This document shows positions 36,401-42,961 of a DNA stretch of 44,058 nt, one piece after another (within the stretch, counting starts at the first letter, position 1; every line of letters begins with the position of its first letter). The stretch is taken from positions 1-44,058 of the forward strand of contig NZ_LZHQ01000019.1 in the NCBI RefSeq assembly GCF_001690655.1, in the 5' to 3' direction. The notes beneath the pieces were generated by a model that saw only the letters and a program-made list of their open reading frames with translations, searched no databases and was not told the DNA's origin. This DNA is from Gilliamella sp. Occ3-1 (GTDB lineage Bacteria > Pseudomonadota > Gammaproteobacteria > Enterobacterales > Orbaceae). The translations under genes were made by a program, and so were the position numbers.

Positions 36401-37004
36401 TATGAGCTTAACTGATAACATAAATATATTGGTATTAGACACTCAGTGTTATTCCAACACTGGAGGTCAACAATCAAAAGCCACTCCAATGGGTGCTGTA
36501 TCAAAATTTGCTGATTTGGGTAAGCATAAAGCACGCAAAGATCTTGGTGTTAGTGTAATGATGTACGGTCATGTATATGTAGCACAAATTGCGTTAGGTT
36601 CGCAACTAAATCAAACACTTAAAGCATTACAAGAAGCAGAAGCATATGATGGACCATCTTTAGTCATTGCTTATAGTCCTTGTGAAGAACATGGCTATGA
36701 TCTAGCTAAATCGCATGAACAAATGAAAGATTTAGTTAAATCAGGATTCTGGCCATTGTATCGTTACGATCCACGCCGTATGGCAGAAGGCAAACCAGGA
36801 TTAGTGCTAGATTCCAAAGTACCAAATAGTGAGTTGTTAACTGGTATCTTACTAAAAGAACAGCGTTTCCGTCGTTTAGAAATACTTGAACCTGTAATTG
36901 CAAATACCTTGCATGAACGTTCAACAAAAATGGCAGAGTCTAAATATAAATTCTTACAGATGCTAGCAACCTATTCGGATATTGAAACACCAGCAGATAG
37001 CTAA
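33462..37004 (+). CDS. nifJ: Pyruvate:ferredoxin (flavodoxin) oxidoreductase
   Basis: This single-chain PFOR oxidises pyruvate and CoA to acetyl-CoA and CO2, reducing ferredoxin or flavodoxin, mainly under anaerobic conditions. The 1180 residues include all family domains: pyrimidine-binding domain with YPITPSSAMAEQAG near 24-37, domain II near 255-400, the ferredoxin-like part with two 4Fe-4S motifs (CTQCNHCAVACPH near 688; CTGCNLCVEVCPA near 745), the proximal-cluster cysteines in GACAGCGETPY near 817, and the thiamine diphosphate loop GDGWAYDIGFGG near 964. Length and motifs match E. coli YdbK. It is a single-gene unit with a perfect palindrome after it. Confidence 0.97.
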   Translation: MIISDANSAVSSVAYRANEVIAIYPITPSSAMAEQAGTWAEFNKPNIFGDTPRVIEMQSEAGAIATVHGSLMTGALATSFTSSQGLLLMIPSLYKIAGELTPFVLHVAARTVATHALSIFGDHSDVMAIRQTGFAMLCSSSVQEAQDFALISQMASFNSLVPFVHFFDGFRTSHEVNKIHPISDDQIRNLLPHEAIKAYRSRALTPDKPVTRGTSANPDTYFQCREAINTYYDNVYQHVVDAMDAFAAETGRKYQPFEYYGASDAEHIIIVMGSGASTAKEVVDVLLKQNEKVGVVIVRLFRPFSANHLLEVIPSTVNKIAVLDRTKEPGAQAEPLYLDIMTAFAESLSRKERATMPLIIGGRYGLSSKEFDPRCVLAIFNELGLDKPKPRFTVGIYDDITGLSLPLPHQSIPQKSALEALFYGLGSDGTVSATKNNIKIIGDNSPFYVQGYFVYDSKKAGGLTTSHLRVSLDPIDSPYLITSAHFIGCHQDQFIDKYQIVDKLKDDGIFLLNTPYSKDKVWHRLPKEVQAQLIQKRAHFYIVNAAKIARECNLGARINTVMQAAFFHLAGIFKNDFNIAQLKEVIAKSYSSKGQDLVENNWKALDLAIASLEQIPLSCVDQSSSTMPSIVPANAPDFVKTVTAAMLAGLGDNLPVSAFPPDGTWPIGTTKWEKRNIAEEIPIWQPELCTQCNHCAVACPHAAIRAKVVDPDEMINAPDSLSSLEVKARDMKGQRYVLQVAPEDCTGCNLCVEVCPARDRNNFEIKAINMQSRIDNLETQRANFEYFTALPDRDISTLERIDVRTSQLLTPLFEYSGACAGCGETPYIKLLTQLYGDHLAIANATGCSSIYGGNLPSSPYTTDQNGRGPAWANSLFEDNAEFALGYRITYNQHKKRALRLLDYVAGNISPEIVIALKSPETSIAEKRQQVKLLRKQLAHLDSSQAQELMIDANYLVDKSVWAIGGDGWAYDIGFGGLDHVMSLTDNINILVLDTQCYSNTGGQQSKATPMGAVSKFADLGKHKARKDLGVSVMMYGHVYVAQIALGSQLNQTLKALQEAEAYDGPSLVIAYSPCEEHGYDLAKSHEQMKDLVKSGFWPLYRYDPRRMAEGKPGLVLDSKVPNSELLTGILLKEQRFRRLEILEPVIANTLHERSTKMAESKYKFLQMLATYSDIETPADS

Positions 37005-37018
37005 CAATAGCTATACAA

Positions 37019-37060
37019 GGTAATTACAGGGCTGTTATTAATAACAGCCCTGTAATTACC
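37019..37060. terminator. Perfect 42-bp palindrome after nifJ
   Basis: The arm at 37019-37039 (GGTAATTACAGGG then CTGTTATT) is exactly complementary to 37040-37060 with no spacer. It lies 14 bases after the nifJ stop. Only TTTT follows four-plus bases later, so it is an unusually strong hairpin without a classical T-run. A terminator or mRNA-stabilising role is likely. Confidence 0.65.
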
Positions 37061-37251
37061 GCTTTTGAGCAATAAAGCACCAGAATTGTGCATATTCAGA
37101 TCACAATAGCTCACATAACAATCAAATGTCACTAACTTTATGTTATTGAGTACTATATAAATCAATTATCTAATGATCATTAAAAACTTGGTATTATTTT
37201 TGCATGGTTAATAATTGACCATATAAAGATTAATTAAGGGAGAGGTGAATC

Positions 37252-38439
37252 ATGATATCCAATTTAAATGTCAGTAGAAGAAAATTAATCACATTTTCCA
37301 GTGCAGCAATTGCAGGGCTATCTATTAATCAATTATTATCTAAAGCTCATGCAATAGAATCGCAGAACTCGGTTTCATTCTCTCTACCTATGCTTGAAAA
37401 TGTAGCAATACCAGATGCTAACAATCCAGTAAGGCTCAACTTTAACGAAAATGCGCTTGGTATGTCACCACGAGCAAAACAAGCTGCAATTGACGCTGTA
37501 CCAAAAGCTAATCGCTATGCCAAAGCCGAAATACCATTGCTTAACAAACGATTAGCTAAACATCATAAAGTCGATGATACTCAAATTTTATTAACTGCAG
37601 GATCTTCAGAAGGCATTCGTAGTGCTATTGCTGCATTTGTTAAGCCAAATACTCAATTAGTCATTCCAGAGCTTACTTATGGTGATGGAGAACATTTTGC
37701 ACAGATCTTTAATTTAAAAATTACTAAAGTACCCAGTTTGCCAGATTGGCAGATCGATATAAAAGGCATACAAAAAGCTGCTGAAGATTATAATGGTTTT
37801 TCAATTGTTTATTTGGTTAATCCAAACAATCCTACTTCGACAGTTTTTGCAACAAGTGAAATTGAATCTTGGATAAAAAGTAAGCCTAAAAATGCTATTT
37901 TTATTGTTGACGAAGCCTATGCTGAATTTGTTAATGATCCTGCATTTGAATCAGTTGATAAATTAATTACACAAGGTTGTGACAATGTTATATTGCTTAA
38001 AACATTCTCAAAAATCCATGCTATGGCAGGATTACGAGTGGGTTATGTGGTCAGTTCAATTGAAAACGTTAAGAATATAGCCCAATATGTTGCTGGTGAA
38101 AAACTTAATTATTGTGGGGTTTGCGCAGCTCTCGCATCAATAGATGATCAACCATTTTTAACATACTCTAAAAAAGCGGTTGATGTTTCAAGGCAAATTA
38201 TGGAAAAAGCATTGTCTGACTTAGGATTGCATTATTTAAAATCTCAAACTAATTTTATGTTTCACAAAAGTCCAATTGATTTAAAAGATTATCGAGAACT
38301 AATGAAAAATAATTTTGTATTAATTGGTAGAGATTTCGCACCAGCAACAAATTGGTGTCGAATATCGCTAGGTTCGCCGAGTGAGATGCTTTATGTGGCA
38401 AAGGCGATGCGTGAATTAAAAGAAAAAGGAAAAATTTAG
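37252..38439 (+). CDS. Tat-exported PLP aminotransferase, HisC-like
   Basis: The 395-residue fold-type I aminotransferase resembles histidinol-phosphate aminotransferase. The N-terminus is a twin-arginine signal (NVSRRKLITFSSAAIAG, then LLSKAHA near 29-35), so the folded PLP enzyme should be exported to the periplasm. The catalytic part has VRLNFNENALGMSPRA near 61-76, LTAGSSEGIRSAIAAF near 115-130, YLVNPNNPTSTVF near 184-196, FIVDEAYAEF near 217-226 and the Schiff-base lysine K254 in LKTFSKIHAMAGLRVGY. The arginine of NWCRISLG near 373 should bind the substrate carboxylate. No his genes are adjacent, so biosynthetic HisC is unlikely. The substrate is unknown. Confidence 0.86.
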   Translation: MISNLNVSRRKLITFSSAAIAGLSINQLLSKAHAIESQNSVSFSLPMLENVAIPDANNPVRLNFNENALGMSPRAKQAAIDAVPKANRYAKAEIPLLNKRLAKHHKVDDTQILLTAGSSEGIRSAIAAFVKPNTQLVIPELTYGDGEHFAQIFNLKITKVPSLPDWQIDIKGIQKAAEDYNGFSIVYLVNPNNPTSTVFATSEIESWIKSKPKNAIFIVDEAYAEFVNDPAFESVDKLITQGCDNVILLKTFSKIHAMAGLRVGYVVSSIENVKNIAQYVAGEKLNYCGVCAALASIDDQPFLTYSKKAVDVSRQIMEKALSDLGLHYLKSQTNFMFHKSPIDLKDYRELMKNNFVLIGRDFAPATNWCRISLGSPSEMLYVAKAMRELKEKGKI

Positions 38440-38473
38440 CAATCACTACTTCTGTTGTAAATAACATGTTATA

Positions 38474-38527
38474 AATAAAAATAAAATTCTTCAAATTAGC
38501 TAATATTTAAAGAATTTTATTTTTATT
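38474..38527. terminator. Bidirectional AT-rich terminator
   Basis: An 18-bp perfect inverted repeat (38474-38491 and 38510-38527; A-rich left arm ending ATTCTT, T-rich right arm starting AAGAAT) lies between convergent genes. Its A-rich and T-rich sides suit termination in both directions. Confidence 0.8.
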
Positions 38528-38578
38528 ATGATTCATGAAATTAACTTATTCATTAAAATAAAAGTGAAAAGGAATAAT

Positions 38579-39112
38579 CTAGCTACCCATAACACGGCGC
38601 GTCATCCAATAATGTTTCTTCCAATAATTTTCATTTAAATTTGAATAAGTTACACCTTTTGACGTTGAAGCATGTAAAAATTTACCGTCAGCATAATAAA
38701 TACCAACATGTAGACCACTACGGCTGCGACCTGTTTTAAAGAATACTAAGTCGCCTGCTTTAGGGGTGTTTACCTTAATACCTAATCTAGCTTGCTCAGC
38801 AGCACTTCTTGGAAAGTTTTTCGAAAGTTTATTCTTAAAAAAGTTCATCACAAAACCAGAACAATCACTACCCGCTAAAGTCGTACCACCATAACGGTAT
38901 GGCGTGTTTTGCCATTTTTTATAGTGAGATTCTATTTTAGATAACATAATAGGATCTGATTTAATAATTTTAGTAGAAACTTGACCTTGGCTAGTACTAC
39001 AACCAAACAATATAAAAATAGAAAAGACCAATATTGTTATAAAAAAACTTTTTTTTAAACTAATGCAGTTGTTGAGCAACGTTCCTAATAGTCGATTGCC
39101 TTTTTTTGTCAT
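38579..39112 (-). CDS. NlpC/P60-family lipoprotein endopeptidase (Spr-like)
   Basis: The 177-residue protein has an N-terminal hydrophobic segment ending in the lipobox LFGC (lipidation at C38), then an NlpC/P60 domain with the catalytic triad: C84 in GSDCSGFVMNFF, H135 in GLHVGIYY and H147 in KFLHAST. TPYRYGG near 70-76 and FPRSAAEQARLG near 100-111 are typical of Spr/MepS-like murein endopeptidases, which cut peptidoglycan cross-links. The ATG at 39112 overlaps the end of the DUF3482 gene by 53 bp. The signal core starts only near residue 19, so a downstream start (for example TTG at 39079) is possible. Confidence 0.86.
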   Translation of the reverse strand: MTKKGNRLLGTLLNNCISLKKSFFITILVFSIFILFGCSTSQGQVSTKIIKSDPIMLSKIESHYKKWQNTPYRYGGTTLAGSDCSGFVMNFFKNKLSKNFPRSAAEQARLGIKVNTPKAGDLVFFKTGRSRSGLHVGIYYADGKFLHASTSKGVTYSNLNENYWKKHYWMTRRVMGS

Positions 39113-40418
39113 TTCTTTTTGTTCCTTTATTTAACGTCGACCAATGCGAATAACGTCTTGCTAGCTTTAAGCTTTTAGGCAACACACCTTTTTCCCATTC
39201 GGTTTTATCTATTTTAAATAACCTAACAGGGCTAGTGTCCGCATGGCTACGATGATTTAAACTTTCTTTAAGGCGAATTAATCGCAAAGAAAGAAAACAA
39301 ATAATAACATCATCAACACTTAATTTTCTATATCCAGAAAGCTGATACCGTATTCTCGAACCATAATGTTTTGCAGTTTGCATTAAACTACCAACTGCTG
39401 CACCAATTAACACAGCTGAACCTAGTGAGATTCCACCAGTCGCTAAATCGATACTCGCTCCAATTGTCGCACCCTGAACAAAGCCTTTAGTCAAATGAAC
39501 ACCCATCATTTTTAGAGCATCCACATTAAAAAGGTCAGCATTATAGCGCCCCTTTATTAAAGGCAAACTTTCTTCACTCTCTTGAGTTGAATCAAATTGA
39601 TACAATTTTAATAATTCATTGATCGCTGTTTGTTCCCGCTTTCTAACTTTGTTTTGCATATCAGTTATTGCTTGATTATCTTCTGATTTAGCCATTTCAT
39701 AAAATGCTGTAACATCGACAAGCGTTTCGGCAATAATCCGATTAGCGGTTTGATTACGAGAATCACGAATTTGTGCGATTTTATCTAGCCAGTTATCTAA
39801 TATCTCTTTAGCAGGCTCAACTAGTAAAGCAAGGCTATGGTACAAGCGCTCCTCACCATCCAACGGAGGGAATATAGCGTCGAAACGGAGAATAGCATGA
39901 ATTCCAATGCGTGACAGCAATCTTTTCCATTCTTTTTCATTTTGATTGCTATCAGCAATAAAGTTTAAAACGGCTAATATGGGTTTATCGCTATTAGTTA
40001 AAACAGCTAATTCATCGTGATATTTTGCCAATACAGGTTCTCGAACATCTATCACATAAATGGCAGCATCACTGTTTAACAGTTGTCTTATAACTTTAGC
40101 CTCTTGATCAAATAAATTTTCGGACTCAGGGCTTTGTAAAAAAAGTAATAATTTATCTACTCCATCAAGTTTTGCATTAGTAGGAACAAGTTGGTTAATA
40201 TAATCATAAAGCGCTAAACTGTCTTCTAATCCAGGAGTGTCATAAAAGATTATCGATTTATTATGCTCAAGTGGCAATGTTATTGATTCAACATGTCTTG
40301 TGGTACCAGGGCTATCAGACACATGACCAAAATGACTGTTACGAATTAAAGTACGTAACAAAGATGTTTTGCCAACATTGGCATGACCAACCACTGATAA
40401 TTTTAACTTTGATAACAT
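39060..40418 (-). CDS. DUF3482-family GTPase
   Basis: The 452-residue protein has an N-terminal small GTPase domain: P-loop VVGHANVGKTSLLRTL near 9-24, switch region DSPGTTRHVESITLPL near 36-51, DTPGLEDS near 60-67, and a degenerate G4 near LAVLNFIADSN (about 149-159). The rest is the DUF3482 region, including a Gly/Ala-rich hydrophobic stretch (GASIDLATGGISLGSAVLIG near 317-336) that could insert in a membrane. It starts one base after the DUF2868 gene stop, and such pairs recur in gammaproteobacteria. The function is unknown; a GTP-driven membrane or envelope role is inferred. Confidence 0.85.
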   Translation of the reverse strand: MLSKLKLSVVGHANVGKTSLLRTLIRNSHFGHVSDSPGTTRHVESITLPLEHNKSIIFYDTPGLEDSLALYDYINQLVPTNAKLDGVDKLLLFLQSPESENLFDQEAKVIRQLLNSDAAIYVIDVREPVLAKYHDELAVLTNSDKPILAVLNFIADSNQNEKEWKRLLSRIGIHAILRFDAIFPPLDGEERLYHSLALLVEPAKEILDNWLDKIAQIRDSRNQTANRIIAETLVDVTAFYEMAKSEDNQAITDMQNKVRKREQTAINELLKLYQFDSTQESEESLPLIKGRYNADLFNVDALKMMGVHLTKGFVQGATIGASIDLATGGISLGSAVLIGAAVGSLMQTAKHYGSRIRYQLSGYRKLSVDDVIICFLSLRLIRLKESLNHRSHADTSPVRLFKIDKTEWEKGVLPKSLKLARRYSHWSTLNKGTKRNDKKRQSTIRNVAQQLH

Positions 40419-40419
40419 T

Positions 40420-41727
40420 TTAGAGATCCTCGCTTAACCAATCAGGTTGAGCTAGCTTCAAAGATAGCGATTGCCAATTATGATACTGTTTACCTTGATT
40501 GATAAACCAAATACGAGTTTGTTGAGATTTATTAATCAGTTGATTGATAAAATTCAGTACTCCCCTATCAGGTGTTCTATCGGTATCAATAGCAATTAAC
40601 AACTTTTTTGCCGGCGTTAATTGAAGGTAATCTAGAGTCTTACTGCGCTGTTCACGAGTATTCAAAAAACCTAAAAATGAAACAGTTTTAGGATAATGCC
40701 AACTTTCTTGCACATCGATGGCAACCAAAAAATTACCTTCACCAGCTTCAATTGAATGTGTTAAAAAATGCCATTGGTGACTGCTACTGCTTAATTTATC
40801 AGCATCCTCAATATTAACAAATAATGGCTGCAACTGATTAGCTAATATTTGATAATCAGGATGAGAGATATTTAGCTGAATTCGACGACTACTGATAAGC
40901 CAATTAACACCACAAAACACCATACATAAAAACCGCAGTATTAATCCATAAACAATAAATACACCTAGCAGCCAAATAGCCCACGATGATCGAATTTCAC
41001 CAGCACTTAACGCATGTTCGCTTAGCTTTATAACTTCGTCCTTTGGAATTTCAAAGCCAAGTAATGACGGTAAATAGCCTAAATAATGAGTTAAACCAAT
41101 AATCGTATCAGAACTGAGCAAAGTGGTTTGCCATTCAAAACTATAATGCTTAGTTGAAAATAGCACAACTAAAATTAATAATGCACAACTTAAAATCACA
41201 GTCCAAAACAGGTTAAGTACAAACCCAATAAGCCAACGAATGCGCGAGCCAAACAGTTCAACAAATGCAGGGATCAGTTGTTGCACTGTTTTTTTTTGAG
41301 AAAGCTTTTTAGCCAACCATAACCAACAATGAATCAACAAACTGCCACCAAAATTGGAAAAGAGGAAAAACGAACCCAGCCAAATAGTTAGTGTAATTAA
41401 ATGAACACCTAATAAACTAAAAAGTGCCCAATATAAATTGATAGGATTTTGACTTAACACTCCCAATGCTAAAGAAACACCTAAAAAAACTGATAATAAC
41501 AGCAATAATACAAAAGAGATCTTTACCGATCGCAACAATATTTTTTGCGCCAAATCTAACCCATTTTGTTTAGATAACCTGATAGCTCGCATCACAATTC
41601 GATCTGGAAGTGATAGGTGCTCGGTTCTTACTTGTCGATTGATGTCTTGATCAGCAGAACGTCCATACTCTTTTTCAATTAAATGTATGGTTTCGGTCAA
41701 CCAGAGTGATCTTAGCTTTTGTCGCAT
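40420..41727 (-). CDS. DUF2868-family membrane protein
   Basis: The 435-residue protein has an N-terminal cytoplasmic segment (LRSLWLTETIHLIEKEYG, about 5-22; then SLPDRIVMRAIRLSKQNGL near 34-52), several hydrophobic segments (near 72-92, 100-125, 165-188 and 248-272), and a C-terminal soluble domain (about 290-435) with VAIDVQESWHYP and LIAIDTDRTPDRGVL motifs. This layout fits DUF2868. It is encoded immediately upstream of the DUF3482 GTPase, and the two probably form a membrane complex in which the C-terminal domain faces the GTPase. No activity is known to me. Confidence 0.83.
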   Translation of the reverse strand: MRQKLRSLWLTETIHLIEKEYGRSADQDINRQVRTEHLSLPDRIVMRAIRLSKQNGLDLAQKILLRSVKISFVLLLLLSVFLGVSLALGVLSQNPINLYWALFSLLGVHLITLTIWLGSFFLFSNFGGSLLIHCWLWLAKKLSQKKTVQQLIPAFVELFGSRIRWLIGFVLNLFWTVILSCALLILVVLFSTKHYSFEWQTTLLSSDTIIGLTHYLGYLPSLLGFEIPKDEVIKLSEHALSAGEIRSSWAIWLLGVFIVYGLILRFLCMVFCGVNWLISSRRIQLNISHPDYQILANQLQPLFVNIEDADKLSSSSHQWHFLTHSIEAGEGNFLVAIDVQESWHYPKTVSFLGFLNTREQRSKTLDYLQLTPAKKLLIAIDTDRTPDRGVLNFINQLINKSQQTRIWFINQGKQYHNWQSLSLKLAQPDWLSEDL

Positions 41728-41768
41728 TAAACTTAATCTTCACCATTAAAACAAATAAAGTATAAAAG

Positions 41769-41790
41769 AAACGCGACATAAGTCGCGTTT
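41769..41790 (-). terminator. Rho-independent terminator of zapB
   Basis: AAACGCGAC (41769-41777) pairs with GTCGCGTTT (41782-41790) over a four-base loop, just after the zapB stop. On the minus strand CTTTTAT follows. Confidence 0.85.
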
Positions 41791-41805
41791 ATAAAGTAAA
41801 ATAAA

Positions 41806-42051
41806 TTATTGTGTTATTTCACCAATTTTACTTAATAAATTTTGAATACGTTGTTGCCATACTTGTTGATCTTGTTTTAGTTTTTCGTTTTCGTCTCGTA
41901 ATACTTTCATTTCATCTGAAGTATCATTAATTAATTGTTCCAACTCTTGATTACCTTTCTTTAAGGTTGCAATCTCTTGTTGTAACGTATTGATAGTATT
42001 GATAGTGTGTTGGATTCGACTTTCTAATTGATTTAGTATTTCTAATGACAT
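41806..42051 (-). CDS. zapB: Cell division protein ZapB
   Basis: ZapB is a small cytoplasmic coiled-coil protein that assembles at the Z-ring and supports FtsZ through ZapA. The ATG at 42051 (MSLEILNQLESRIQ) gives 81 residues, the family length, with GAGGAA upstream; a TTG four codons earlier is unlikely. Nearly the entire protein is one heptad coiled coil (about 4-75), with INTLQQEIATLKKGN and LRDENEKLKQDQQVWQQRIQNLL matching the E. coli pattern. It is divergent from tpiA. Confidence 0.92.
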   Translation of the reverse strand: MSLEILNQLESRIQHTINTINTLQQEIATLKKGNQELEQLINDTSDEMKVLRDENEKLKQDQQVWQQRIQNLLSKIGEITQ

Positions 42052-42080
42052 ATTTTTCCTCAAGCTAAAATTATTTGGTG

Positions 42081-42086
42081 TATAAT
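42081..42086 (+). promoter_or_regulatory. Candidate tpiA -10 box
   Basis: TATAAT at 42081-42086, about 65 bp before the tpiA ATG, is preceded by an AT-rich stretch with no clear -35 match. It lies in the zapB-tpiA divergent gap. Confidence 0.4.
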
Positions 42087-42151
42087 GCTAATCATTATAC
42101 CGAATTCATTCTAAAATCAACACCTTTTTAAATCTTAAGTTGGAGAAAATT

Positions 42152-42916
42152 ATGCGAAAACCTCTTGTTATGGGTAATTGGAAATTAAATGGTAGTTTGG
42201 ATATGGCTAAAAACTTAGTCGTAGGAATAAAAGATGAGCTATCAAACGACACTGCATGTGATATTGCAATTGCGCCACCTGTTATATACCTTGATTTTGT
42301 AAAACACCAATTAGGTAAATCTAATATTATTTTAGGAGCACAAGATGTAGGTATTAATTTATCCGGTGCTTTTACTGGTGAAGTATCAGTAAATATGTTA
42401 AAAGAAATTGGCGTGACTCATATTATTATTGGACATTCTGAACGCCGCACTTATCATAAAGAATCCGATGAATTTATTGCTAAAAAATTTGGTGTAATTA
42501 AAGAGGCTGGTCTCGTGCCTGTATTATGTATTGGTGAAACCGAAGCAGAAAATGAAGCCGGTCAAACACAATCTGTTTGTGCACAGCAAATTGATGCAGT
42601 AATAAAAATGCTCGGTGTTCAAGCTTTTAATGGCTCAGTTATTGCTTATGAACCAGTTTGGGCTATTGGAACTGGTAAATCAGCAACTCCTGAGCAAGCT
42701 CAAGCTGTTCATAAATTTATTCGTGACCATATTGCTAAACAAGATGTAAAAGTAGCACAACAATTGATCATTCAATATGGTGGCTCAGTTAACGAGAAAA
42801 ATGCGGCAGATCTATTTACTCAACCCGATATTGATGGCGCATTAGTTGGTGGTGCATCGTTAAAAGCTGATGCTTTTGCAGCAATTGTTAAAGCGGCTGA
42901 ACAGACAAGAAAATAA
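42152..42916 (+). CDS. tpiA: Triosephosphate isomerase
   Basis: TpiA interconverts dihydroxyacetone phosphate and glyceraldehyde 3-phosphate in glycolysis. The start at 42152 ([15 protein letters not shown]) fits E. coli TpiA and has GGAG six or so bases upstream; an in-frame TTG at 42140 overlaps that site and is rejected. The 254 residues carry all catalytic groups: N9 and K11 in GNWKLNG, H95 in IIGHSERR and E167 in [11 protein letters not shown]. The phosphate loop [11 protein letters not shown] and VGGASL are also present. Immediately downstream begins the decayed IS1182 remnant. Confidence 0.97.
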   Translation: MRKPLVMGNWKLNGSLDMAKNLVVGIKDELSNDTACDIAIAPPVIYLDFVKHQLGKSNIILGAQDVGINLSGAFTGEVSVNMLKEIGVTHIIIGHSERRTYHKESDEFIAKKFGVIKEAGLVPVLCIGETEAENEAGQTQSVCAQQIDAVIKMLGVQAFNGSVIAYEPVWAIGTGKSATPEQAQAVHKFIRDHIAKQDVKVAQQLIIQYGGSVNEKNAADLFTQPDIDGALVGGASLKADAFAAIVKAAEQTRK

Positions 42917-42961
42917 TTCACAAAGATAGATAATAAAAAATATAAGACGCTTATTAGCGTC

